In this document: positions 1 through 6,858 of the stretch, piece by piece
Numbering within the stretch: position 1 is the stretch's first letter
Layout of the letters: every line of letters starts with the position of its first letter
DNA from: Streptomyces griseocarneus
GTDB taxonomy: Bacteria; Actinomycetota; Actinomycetes; Streptomycetales; Streptomycetaceae
DNA length: 64,000 nucleotides
NCBI RefSeq assembly: GCF_014655595.1
Contig: NZ_BNBL01000005.1
Span: 1 to 64,000, forward strand
Direction of reading: 5' to 3'
Program-made: the position numbers and the translations under genes
Notes under the pieces: model-generated
The model's input: the letters and a program-made list of their open reading frames with translations, nothing else
What the model was told of the DNA's origin: nothing
Databases searched by the model: none

Positions 1-298
1 CAGTCAGCTCATGACGACGCACCACGACCAGACAACGCGCTCACCGACTTTGCGGACACGCCCTAGGGCCTGTCCGGTGGATCTTGGTGGATCGACCACC
101 GGCGGGGCGCGTGCGGGCGGAGGCCGGCGGCGGGCCCGCGCGCCCGGCCCGTCCCCGCTGTAGGCCGCCCGGCGGAACGCCACCTGGTTCGGTATCGAAC
201 CGCCGCTTGTGTGCCGCGTTTCGGCCGTTTCCGGTGCTAGCTTCCAGCTGCCGCCCGGTCGGGGCGGCGCTCTCGGCCACCAAGCGAAGGAGCAGGCC

Positions 299-505
299 AT
301 GCCCGAGATCAGCGCGGCTGACGCGGAGCTCAAGAAGTCGTTGGCGATGGAGGGCGATGCGGGGACGAAGATCTGGCGCGTCAGCATCCAGCCGAACGCG
401 GAGCTCGCAGCACACTTCCTCAACATCAACCCGCCCCAGGGCCCGGGCGAGGCGACCATCGCCCCCCGGCCCGACGGAAACTTCGACGTCTTCTACCTGA
501 GTTAG
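299..505 (+). CDS. small hypothetical protein (68 aa)
   Basis: I do not recognise this 68-residue protein. It has no membrane segment or signal peptide and a mixed acidic/polar composition, with a KIWRVSIQ stretch near residues 24-31 and a C-terminal NFDVFYLS. The ATG at 299 is chosen because AAGGAG lies six bases upstream (287-292). The longer in-frame start at 209 has no ribosome site. Its TAG stop is made of a host TA plus the first G of the inserted IS remnant; removing the insertion would leave TAG from the host sequence, so the protein is unaltered. It was originally convergent with the gene ending at 1157. Confidence 0.7.
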   Translation: MPEISAADAELKKSLAMEGDAGTKIWRVSIQPNAELAAHFLNINPPQGPGEATIAPRPDGNFDVFYLS

Positions 506-1157
506 GTTCTGTCAGGCGGATCATGGTCGTAGTCAGAGACGGATCGCTGCGACGGCGACTGTGCCGTGGAAGATGTAGGCCCGCTTGTCGTAGCGGGTCG
601 CGACGGCCCGGAAGGTCTTGAGTCGATTGATCGTGCGCTCGACCGCGTGGCGGCGCTTGTAGGCCTCCTTGTCGAACGCGGGTGGGCGGCCGCCGCTGCT
701 GCCGCGACGGCGGCGGTTGGCCCGCTGGTCCCGAGGCTCCGGGATCGTGTGTTTGATCTGGCGTCTGCGCAGGTAGCAGCGGTTGCGGCGGGAGCTGTAG
801 GCCTTGTCGCCGCCGACCCGGTCGGGTCGTGTGCGCGGGTGTCCGCCGCCCGGGCGCGGGACGCGGATGCGCTCCATGACCGGTATGAGCTGAGGGGCGT
901 CGCCCCACTGGCCCGGGGTGATCAGCAGGCCCAGTGGGCGGCGCCCGCCCTCGCCGACCAGGTGGATCTTCGTCGTCAGCCCGCCCCGGGAACGCCCGAG
1001 TCCTTCGTCGGGGAGGTGCTGCCGAGGCGTCGATCTTTTCCCGGGACACGGGGCGGCTTCTTTCGGGCTCCGGCGGCGTGCTGGTGAGATCGCCCCACAC
1101 CATGCCGGGCACAACGAGCCCGGCATGGAGAAGTCACATGATCCGCCGGACAGAACC
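505..1157. mobile_element. IS5-family (IS427-group) insertion sequence remnant, 653 bp
   Basis: The ends are near-perfect 21-base inverted repeats: GGTTCTGTCAGGCGGATCATG at 505-525 and its complement at 1137-1157 (one mismatch). A TA dinucleotide flanks each side (503-504 and 1158-1159), which fits a 2-base target duplication. IS427-group elements are usually 800-900 bp, so this copy lacks about 200 bp. The missing part is most of the first transposase ORF, with the helix-turn-helix and the first catalytic Asp. Intact ends mean it could still be moved by a complete relative elsewhere. Confidence 0.88.
533..1126 (-). pseudogene. IS5-family transposase fragment (C-terminal, orfB-like)
   Basis: The reading frame carries the typical IS427-group block GLGRSRGGLTTKIHL, then VGGDKAYSS (second catalytic Asp) and AVERTINRLK (catalytic Glu), ending with the KRAYIFHGTVAVAAIRL-type tail. 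The HAAGARKKPPR motif that normally ends the first ORF is present only in another frame near 1040-1080, consistent with the usual orfA/orfB frameshift arrangement. The N-terminal domain and first Asp are deleted, so no active transposase is expected. The ATG at 1126 is formal; this ORF probably has no own translation start. Confidence 0.8.
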
Positions 1158-1540
1158 TAGGCGGGCCGGGCCGTCAGCCGGAGGCGGGCCTCCAGCTCGT
1201 GCTCGCCGGGGACGGTGCCGTGGTCCTCGACGGCGAAGGCCTCCGCCAGCTCCTCCTTGACCTGGCGCACGGGGTCGGCGGCGCCGAAGAGGTCGACGGT
1301 GACCGGCCCGCCCAGGGCCTGCCCCGCGGCCCGCGGAGCGCGGCGGGTGCGCGCGTCGACGACCATGCACCAGACGGTGGGGGCGGCGGCTCCCGGGCGG
1401 GCGGGGCGGCTCTCCGGGCGGGGCGGGCCGGTGCCCTCGGGGAACGCGTCCTCCAGGACGCCGAAGACCACGCCCGCGTCGTCGTCCGCGCATCCGGTCA
1501 GGTGAACGCTGACGTGGTCCGCGCTCTCGGCACCGCTCAT
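1157..1540 (-). CDS. hypothetical protein (127 aa)
   Basis: Unrecognised soluble protein of 127 residues, rich in Ala, Pro, Arg and Glu, with no signal peptide or membrane helix. The ATG at 1540 follows AGAGGAG on the minus strand. The ORF can be extended to 1618, but without a ribosome site. Its stop is TAG, made of the flanking TA and the last base of the IS remnant. Before insertion it would have read TAA, sharing the same TA with the stop of the convergent 299-505 gene. Nothing in the sequence suggests a function. Confidence 0.6.
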   Translation of the reverse strand: MSGAESADHVSVHLTGCADDDAGVVFGVLEDAFPEGTGPPRPESRPARPGAAAPTVWCMVVDARTRRAPRAAGQALGGPVTVDLFGAADPVRQVKEELAEAFAVEDHGTVPGEHELEARLRLTARPA

Positions 1541-1928
1541 CACCGTGCTCCTCTGCCGTCGGGTCTCCCTTCCCGACCCTACGAGCAGCCGCCCGCACCG
1601 GCGCGGCGGTGCGGCCATCCGTGCGGCGCGCGGACGGGCGGCGGGGGTGCGTCGCCGGGCGACCGTACGGCACCGTACGGCCGTGCGACCTCATGACGCC
1701 CGGTACGGCAGTCAGGACCCACCGCCTCGCCGGACGGCTCGGTTTCGCCGTCGTCCGGCATGTGCACCCGTTCATCGTGCGGGCCTTGCTCCGGCTCGCC
1801 CGCCGACGGCTCGCACCGGCGGGGGAGTTGAGCGGGGCCGGACTATGATTTTTCGATGAGGCATCGAACGTCCTCACCGGCCCGGTGAGGCGCCCGAGGT
1901 GCCGCGAGACGCTCTTGGAGGCACCCCT
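1541..1928. other. 388-base gap holding divergent promoter region
   Basis: No convincing gene. The left half is low-complexity GC-rich DNA with two CCGTACGG palindromes near 1671-1686. The right half is slightly AT-richer around 1840-1870 and holds the two inverted repeats listed separately. It must carry the promoters for the gene starting at 1540 (minus) and the VOC gene starting at 1929 (plus). Confidence 0.5.
1852..1890. promoter_or_regulatory. two adjacent perfect inverted repeats upstream of VOC gene
   Basis: TTCGATG-AGG-CATCGAA occupies 1852-1868 (7-base arms, 3-base gap). CCTCACCGG-C-CCGGTGAGG occupies 1872-1890 (9-base arms). The first looks like a repressor operator; the second could be a second operator or a leader hairpin just before the GGAGG ribosome site at 1917-1921. 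No regulator is encoded next to them, so the trans-acting factor is unknown. Confidence 0.5.
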
Positions 1929-2321
1929 GTGTCGATCGAGCTGAACCACACCATCGTTCTCTCCCGTGACAAGCACGAGTCGGCCCGTTTCCTGGCGGAC
2001 ATCCTGGGCCTGGAGGCCGGAGCCCCCTTCGGGCCGTTCGTCCCCGTCGCCACCGGCAATGGAGTCACCCTCGACTTCATGACCGTCGGCGAGGGGGAGG
2101 AGATCACCCCCCAGCACTACGCGTTCCTGGTGCCGGAGGAGGAGTTCGACGGGATCTTCGAACGGATCCGGCGGGCCGGGGCCGACTACTGGGCCGATCC
2201 GGCCCGGAAGATCCCGCGCCAGATCAACCACAATGCCGGGGGCCGCGGCGTGTACTTCACCGACCCCGGCGGTCATTACCTGGAAGTGCTGACCCGGCCG
2301 TTCGACGGCGGCGCGAGCTAG
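1929..2321 (+). CDS. VOC (glyoxalase/dioxygenase-fold) family protein
   Basis: A 130-residue protein of the vicinal oxygen chelate fold, with two beta-alpha-beta-beta-beta modules. The first begins LNHTIVLSRDKHESARFLADILGL; the second ends YFTDPGGHYLEVLTRP, the usual C-terminal strand with a metal-ligand-type Glu. Many members bind a divalent metal and act on glyoxal adducts, catechols or antibiotics; the substrate here cannot be told. GTG at 1929 is chosen because GGAGG lies seven bases upstream. The upstream palindromes suggest repressor control. It is followed by a hairpin/promoter at 2358-2419. Confidence 0.8.
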   Translation: MSIELNHTIVLSRDKHESARFLADILGLEAGAPFGPFVPVATGNGVTLDFMTVGEGEEITPQHYAFLVPEEEFDGIFERIRRAGADYWADPARKIPRQINHNAGGRGVYFTDPGGHYLEVLTRPFDGGAS

Positions 2322-2357
2322 CCGGAACCGGGCCCCGGCCGCCCTCCGGCACCGCCC

Positions 2358-2398
2358 TCCGTCAAGACCTCAAAGGATTTCTTTGAGGTCTTGACGGA
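2358..2398. repeat. 18-bp perfect inverted repeat (operator and/or terminator)
   Basis: Arms at 2358-2375 and 2381-2398 are perfectly complementary over 18 bases around a GATTT loop. The right arm ends in TTGACGGA and contains the -35 hexamer of the promoter at 2391-2419. It could terminate the VOC transcript ending at 2321, but at about 50 percent GC it is much AT-richer than typical Streptomyces terminator stems, which favours an operator role. Confidence 0.7.
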
Positions 2399-2419
2399 AT
2401 TCATTATTCGACTTATAGC
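2391..2419 (+). promoter_or_regulatory. predicted HrdB-type promoter for the EamA exporter
   Basis: TTGACG at 2391-2396 and TATAGC at 2414-2419 are separated by 17 bases, close to the vegetative consensus. Transcription would start near 2426, about 80 bases before the chosen GTG at 2508. The -35 box lies inside the right arm of the 18-bp inverted repeat, so a protein bound there would block polymerase. Confidence 0.6.
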
Positions 2420-2507
2420 GCGATTCTCGGTAGCTTCGGCGACGTCCGAAGAGGTGGCGATTCCCGCCCTCTTCCGCATCCGATACCGAAGGCGGTGTGT
2501 TGCGTTG

Positions 2508-3464
2508 GTGGCCGAACGCCGAACGGCGGCTCCCTGGAAGTTCATGGCCGCCACAGCGATCCTGTGGGGCTCCGCGTTTCCCGCGATCCGCATCGCACTG
2601 GAGGACTACCCGCCGACGGCCATGGCCGTCCTGCGCCTGGCCTTCGCCGTCCTCTTCCTGCTCCCGGCCCTGTTCACCGGCCGCATCAGCCGCCTCGGCC
2701 GGGGCGACATCCCGCGCATGGCCGCCTTCGGCCTGTCCGGAATGACGGCCTATCAGCTGCTGCTCTACGCGGGCGAACGGCACGTCGAGGGCGGCACGGC
2801 CGCCATGCTCGTCGCCACTTCGCCCGTCTTCGCCACCGCCCTGGGCATGCTCGTCCTGCGCGAACGCCCCGGAGCCTGGGGCGTCACCGGCCTCCTGGTG
2901 GCCCTGTGCGGCGCCCTGGTCGTCGCGACGGCGAGCGGCGACGGGGGCGGCTCGTGGACGGGCATGGGCATGATCGTCCTGGCGGCCGCCGCCCAGGCGA
3001 CGTCCTTCATCCTCCAAAAGCCCCTGCTGCGCCGCTACTCGGGCATGGACTGCATCTTCTACGGCAGCCTCTTCGGCCTCCTCCCGCTGCTCGCCTTCGC
3101 CCCCGAGGCGGCCGGGCACCTGGTGACCGCCGGCTGGCAGCAGAGCGCCGCCGTGATCTGGCTCGGGCTCGGCTGCACCGTCCTCGCCTTCTGCACCTGG
3201 TCGCGCGTGCTCGGCGCGGCCACCGCGTCGACGAGCTCCCTCGTCCTGTACGCCGTGCCGGTCGCCGCGCTGGCCCTGGACGCCCTGCTGCTGGGCGCGC
3301 TGCCGGCCCCGCTGGCCGGCCTGGGCGGCCTGACCGTGCTGGCGGGCGTGGGCATAGCCGCCGTCCGCCGCCCCCCGGCCCGCCCGGCCCCGGAGCCGTC
3401 CCCCGAACCGGAACCGGTCGTGGCCGACGAGACGACGAAGGACCGTACGCCGGTGTCCGTCTGA
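2508..3464 (+). CDS. EamA (DMT superfamily) transporter
   Basis: A 318-residue inner-membrane protein with about ten hydrophobic segments in two EamA repeats (about residues 10-140 and 150-290). It starts with FMAATAILWGSAFPAIRIAL and has LLYAGERHVEGGTAAMLVATSPVF in the first repeat. The C-terminus is a Pro/Glu-rich cytoplasmic tail. EamA proteins export amino acids, metabolites or drugs; the substrate is not evident. GTG at 2508 follows AAGGCGG. A TTG at 2391 would add an implausible non-hydrophobic leader and overlaps the predicted promoter. It is followed by a strong terminator at 3491-3521. Confidence 0.85.
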   Translation: MAERRTAAPWKFMAATAILWGSAFPAIRIALEDYPPTAMAVLRLAFAVLFLLPALFTGRISRLGRGDIPRMAAFGLSGMTAYQLLLYAGERHVEGGTAAMLVATSPVFATALGMLVLRERPGAWGVTGLLVALCGALVVATASGDGGGSWTGMGMIVLAAAAQATSFILQKPLLRRYSGMDCIFYGSLFGLLPLLAFAPEAAGHLVTAGWQQSAAVIWLGLGCTVLAFCTWSRVLGAATASTSSLVLYAVPVAALALDALLLGALPAPLAGLGGLTVLAGVGIAAVRRPPARPAPEPSPEPEPVVADETTKDRTPVSV

Positions 3465-3490
3465 CCCGCCCCGCATCTCTGCCCCACCCT

Positions 3491-3521
3491 GCCGCCCGGA
3501 CGGTTCGCCCGTCCGGGCGGC
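3491..3521 (+). terminator. intrinsic terminator-like hairpin
   Basis: GCCGCCCGGACGG at 3491-3503 pairs perfectly over 13 bases with 3509-3521 around a TTCGC loop. It lies 26 bases after the EamA stop. There is no T-tract, as is common for Streptomyces terminators. Confidence 0.75.
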
Positions 3522-3562
3522 GGGGTGCTTCGGCTGTCCGGCCGCGCGGAAGGTAGGAGGGC

Positions 3563-3934
3563 ATGTTCGAGAACACCAAGGCGTTCAGCGGGTTCGCCGT
3601 GAAGGACCTCGGGATGGCCAGGAGCTTCTACGCCGAGACGCTCGGGGTGGAGGTGTCCGGGCAGGACAGCCTGCTGTGGCTGAACCTCGCCGGCGACACC
3701 AAAGTGCTGATCTACCCCAAGCCCGACCACACCCCCGCCACCTACACGATCCTCAACTTCCCCGTGCCCGACATCGAGGCCGCCGTCGACGAGCTCGGGC
3801 GGCGCGGGGTGACCTTCGAGCGCTACCCCGGCATGGTGGCCGACGAGAAGGGCATCTTCCGGGGCGGCGGCCCGCTGATCGCCTGGTTCACCGACCCCGA
3901 CGGCAACATCCTGTCCGTCCTGCAGGAGGACTGA
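3563..3934 (+). CDS. VOC family protein (glyoxalase-like)
   Basis: A 123-residue single-domain VOC protein. It opens with [21 protein letters not shown] and has a second module ending [15 protein letters not shown], the classic family C-terminus. ATG at 3563 follows AGGAGG. It lies just after the hairpin at 3491-3521, so it is probably transcribed on its own. The substrate is unknown; fosfomycin/bleomycin-resistance-like or lyase activity is possible, but no diagnostic residues allow a choice. Confidence 0.82.
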   Translation: MFENTKAFSGFAVKDLGMARSFYAETLGVEVSGQDSLLWLNLAGDTKVLIYPKPDHTPATYTILNFPVPDIEAAVDELGRRGVTFERYPGMVADEKGIFRGGGPLIAWFTDPDGNILSVLQED

Positions 3935-4026
3935 CCGGCCCGGCGGGAGGATTTGACCGGCCCCGCGCAGAGACCGGCCGGCCCGCTCGCGCCGCGTTGT
4001 CAGACCCTGGTGCGACACTCCCGTAC

Positions 4027-5706
4027 GTGAGATGGGCAGTGGCGGATGCGGGTGACGAGGGCGTGCGGCTCTGCCCGGTCGACGGCGAGGGGCGGGCCGC
4101 CGGGCTCGTGGAGACGGCGCCGGACCTGGCCGGGGCGGTGCGGGCGCGGCCCGGCGTCGAGCGCTGGGTGTGGCGGTCCACGGCGCGGACGTACGGCCGG
4201 CTGCTCGCGGCCGGTGTGCGCGTCGAGCGGTGCTACGACGTCGAGGCCGCCGAGGCCCTGCTCATCGGGCACGAGGAGGGCCAGTCGGGCCAGCCGCGCT
4301 CGCTCGCCGCGGCCTGGGCCCGGCTGCGCGGGCTGCCGGTGCCGGAGGACCCGCCGGTGCGGGCGGCCGACGCCCAGCCGTCGCTCTTCGAGCCGGGGCC
4401 GGTGCCGCTGCCGCCGGGGACCGACGGCCTCGAGGCGCTGCTGGAGGTGTACGCGGGCCAGCTCGCCCGTACGGACCGGACCGCCCACCCCGGCAGGATG
4501 CGGCTGCTGACCGCCGCCGAGTCGGCGGGCATGCTGGTCGCGGCCGAGATGGGCCGGGCGGGGCTGCCGTGGCGGGCCGACGTGCACCGGGACCTGCTGC
4601 ACGCCCTGCTGGGCGAGCGCTACCCCGGCGGCCAGGAGACCCGGCGGCTGGCCGAGCTCGCCGACGAGGTCTCGCGCGCCTTCGGCGAGGGCGTGCGCGT
4701 ACGCCCCGACCTGCCCGCCGAGGTCGTGCGGGCCTTCGCCCGCGAGGGCATCGCCCTGTCCTCCACCCGCGCCGGGGAGCTGCGCCGGATCGACCACCCG
4801 GCCGTCCCGCCGCTGCTGGAGTACAAGAAGCTCTACCGCCTCCACACCGCCCACGGCTGGTCCTGGCTGCAGACCTGGGTGCGCGACGGCCGCTTCCGGC
4901 CCGAGTATCTTCCGGCCGGCACGGTGTCGGGGCGGTGGACCACCAACGGCGGGGGCGCGCTGCAGATCCCCCGGGTGATCCGGCGGGCGGTCGTCGCCGA
5001 TCCGGGCTGGATGCTGGTCGTCGCCGACGCCGACCAGATGGAGCCGCGCGTCCTGGCCGCCGTCTCGCGCGATCCCGGGCTGATGGACGTCGCGGGCAGC
5101 GGCCGCGACCTGTACGCCGACCTCGCCGAGCGCGCCTTCTCCGGGGACCGCGAGCGGGCCAAGCTCGCCATGCTGGGGGCGATCTACGGCCAGACCTCGG
5201 GCGACGGCCTCAAGCACATGGCGGACCTGCGCCGCCGCTTCCCGCGCGCCGTGGCCCACGTCGACGACGCGGCGCGGGCGGGGGAGGAGGGCCGGCTCGT
5301 CCGCACCTGGCTGGGCCGCACCTGCCCGCCCTCGTCCACCGCCCTCCACGACGAGGCCGGCATCCCGCAGGAGGACGACCGGGACGCGCCCGCCCACGGC
5401 GGCACGGCCGGCACCCGGGCCCGGGGCCGCTTCACGCGCAACTTCGTGGTCCAGGGCAGCGCGGCCGACTGGGCGCTGATCGTGCTCGCCTCGCTGCGGC
5501 AGTCCATCGCCGGTCTGCGCGCCGAGCTTGTGTTCTTCCAGCACGACGAGGTGATCGTCCACTGTCCCCGCGAGGAGGCGCCGGCGGTGGCCGAGGCGAT
5601 CCGCACGGCGGGGGACCGCGCCGGGCGCATCGCCTTCGGCGACACGCCCGTGCGGTTCCCGTTCACGACGGCGGTCGTGGAGTGTTACGCGGAAGCCAAG
5701 GCGTAA
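4027..5706 (+). CDS. bifunctional 3'-5' exonuclease/DNA polymerase, family A
   Basis: A 559-residue family A DNA polymerase of the short actinobacterial type, found in addition to full-length PolA. The polymerase motifs are clear: motif A VADADQMEPRVLA near residue 331 (metal Asp), motif B RAKLAMLGAIYGQ near 378 (Arg, Lys, Tyr-Gly), and motif C FFQHDEVIVH near 503. The N-terminal 250 residues are the exonuclease-like region. GTG at 4027 (VRWAVAD) is chosen because family members start this way; the ORF runs open upstream to 3676 without a ribosome site and would overlap the VOC gene. No Shine-Dalgarno is seen, so it may be leaderless. Its last 35 codons are duplicated at 6746-6858. Confidence 0.88.
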   Translation: MRWAVADAGDEGVRLCPVDGEGRAAGLVETAPDLAGAVRARPGVERWVWRSTARTYGRLLAAGVRVERCYDVEAAEALLIGHEEGQSGQPRSLAAAWARLRGLPVPEDPPVRAADAQPSLFEPGPVPLPPGTDGLEALLEVYAGQLARTDRTAHPGRMRLLTAAESAGMLVAAEMGRAGLPWRADVHRDLLHALLGERYPGGQETRRLAELADEVSRAFGEGVRVRPDLPAEVVRAFAREGIALSSTRAGELRRIDHPAVPPLLEYKKLYRLHTAHGWSWLQTWVRDGRFRPEYLPAGTVSGRWTTNGGGALQIPRVIRRAVVADPGWMLVVADADQMEPRVLAAVSRDPGLMDVAGSGRDLYADLAERAFSGDRERAKLAMLGAIYGQTSGDGLKHMADLRRRFPRAVAHVDDAARAGEEGRLVRTWLGRTCPPSSTALHDEAGIPQEDDRDAPAHGGTAGTRARGRFTRNFVVQGSAADWALIVLASLRQSIAGLRAELVFFQHDEVIVHCPREEAPAVAEAIRTAGDRAGRIAFGDTPVRFPFTTAVVECYAEAKA

Positions 5707-5712
5707 CGATTC
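5600..5712. repeat. 113-bp direct repeat, copy 1 (polymerase 3' end)
   Basis: This segment covers the last 35 codons and stop of the polymerase gene plus six bases. It matches 6746-6858 at 111 of 113 positions; the differences are T/C and A/G near the end. The repeats begin and end sharply, and the DNA between them carries a single gene. Confidence 0.93.
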
Positions 5713-5775
5713 ACCCCGACCGGCGCGTGAGGGAACATGAAGGCCTTGATCAACTTCGATCCGAGTGGAGACTTC

Positions 5776-6852
5776 ATGCGTGTCTTAAGGGTCCTGGCGG
5801 CGTCCCTCCTGGCCTGGGCGAGCCTGTCCTCGCCGTCCTTCGCGGCGGCGGGACCGGAAACGCCGGAAAGCCCGAAGAGCACGGCCACCTACACCGTCTG
5901 GGAGTGGAACGTGGCCGGCGACGCCATGAACCACAACTCGACCACGAACGGCATGGTCGACGCGGCGGCCGCGTCGATCCGCGGGCGTGACGCCGACTTC
6001 GTCGCGCTCAACGAAGTGTGCGCGAGCCAGTTCCGGGCGCTGGTGACCAGGCTCCGTGACGCCGGCTGGCCGGTGGACGGCGCCAACTTCGCGCGCTTCG
6101 AAGGGGCGTACCCCGCGGGGCACGCCGTGTGCGGCGGCGAGGAGCAGGGCGTCGCGATCTTCAGCAAGCGGCCCCTGGGCCCCGCGGACCGGTTCACGCT
6201 GCCCGACGACGGCAAGCGGGAGAAGCGCAAGCTCCTGTGCGCGGCCTTGAAGGACAGGCCGCACGCGAGGTTCTGCGCCACGCACCTGACCTTCGTGGAC
6301 GCGTACCGGAAGAGCCAGGTCGACGCCGTGCGCGCGCAGCTGGAGGAATACCACCGCAGGGGCGACACGGTCATCCTCGCCGGCGACTTCAACATGCAGC
6401 CGGACTGGGGCCGGATGGACGACTTCTACTCGGCGGGCGTGAACACGCCCCACAACGACCGCAACGCCGGGCATTATCACGAGCTCGACGACAACGACCC
6501 GGCGCACTGCGCCGGCTACGGGGAGCCGACCGTCAGCACGCCCGATCCCCAGGACGCCGGCCCCTGCGGCACCGGCGCGAAGATCGACTTCATCTTCGCC
6601 CGCGAGGACAGGATCGCCGGCGCCTACTCGGCCGACTCCCTCGCCCCGAGTACCCAGTGCGGTGGCGCGCTCTGCTCCGACCACCGCGTCCTGGTCGGCT
6701 CCGTCACGGTCTCGGTCGACGACGCGCCGGCGTCCCCCACCGCTCTCCGCACGGCGGGGGACCGCGCCGGGCGCATCGCCTTCGGCGACACGCCCGTGCG
6801 GTTCCCGTTCACGACGGCGGTCGTGGAGCGTTACGCGGAGGCCAAGGCGTAA
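5776..6852 (+). CDS. secreted endonuclease/exonuclease/phosphatase family protein with foreign C-terminal tail
   Basis: A 358-residue protein. The Sec signal peptide is about residues 1-25 (RVLRVLAASLLAWASL, then SFAAA). EEP-fold catalytic motifs follow: WEWNV (Asn45), LNEVC (Glu80), GDFN (Asp204, Asn206) and SDHR (Asp302-His303). It probably acts as an extracellular metal-dependent nuclease or phosphodiesterase. The start at 5776 is favoured by GGAG at 5767-5770 and a proper signal peptide; ATG 5737 is an alternative. Codon 4 is TTA (5785-5787), so translation should depend on the bldA tRNA. The last 35 residues are a copy of the polymerase C-terminus and follow a natural domain end near VSVDDAPASP. 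Confidence 0.82.
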   Translation: MRVLRVLAASLLAWASLSSPSFAAAGPETPESPKSTATYTVWEWNVAGDAMNHNSTTNGMVDAAAASIRGRDADFVALNEVCASQFRALVTRLRDAGWPVDGANFARFEGAYPAGHAVCGGEEQGVAIFSKRPLGPADRFTLPDDGKREKRKLLCAALKDRPHARFCATHLTFVDAYRKSQVDAVRAQLEEYHRRGDTVILAGDFNMQPDWGRMDDFYSAGVNTPHNDRNAGHYHELDDNDPAHCAGYGEPTVSTPDPQDAGPCGTGAKIDFIFAREDRIAGAYSADSLAPSTQCGGALCSDHRVLVGSVTVSVDDAPASPTALRTAGDRAGRIAFGDTPVRFPFTTAVVERYAEAKA

Positions 6853-6858
6853 CGATTC
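6746..6858. repeat. 113-bp direct repeat, copy 2
   Basis: It is the second copy of the polymerase 3' end, in the same reading frame, now forming the C-terminal tail and stop of the endonuclease-like gene. It also encodes, on the other strand, the last residues of the acyl-CoA ligase (NRYALASA). This convergent overlap suggests that copy 2 marks the ancestral position of the polymerase 3' end. Confidence 0.93.

Noticed and set aside
505..1157. Intact, active insertion sequence
   Set aside because: The element is about 200 bp short and lacks the N-terminal transposase and first catalytic Asp.
3997..4019. TTGTCA/GACACT promoter for the polymerase
   Set aside because: The spacer is only 11 bases, too short for a sigma-70-type promoter.
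3676..4026. Upstream extension of the polymerase ORF
   Set aside because: The frame overlaps the VOC gene at 3563-3934, has no ribosome site and Arg/Pro/His-rich shadow composition; family members start at VRWAVAD (4027).
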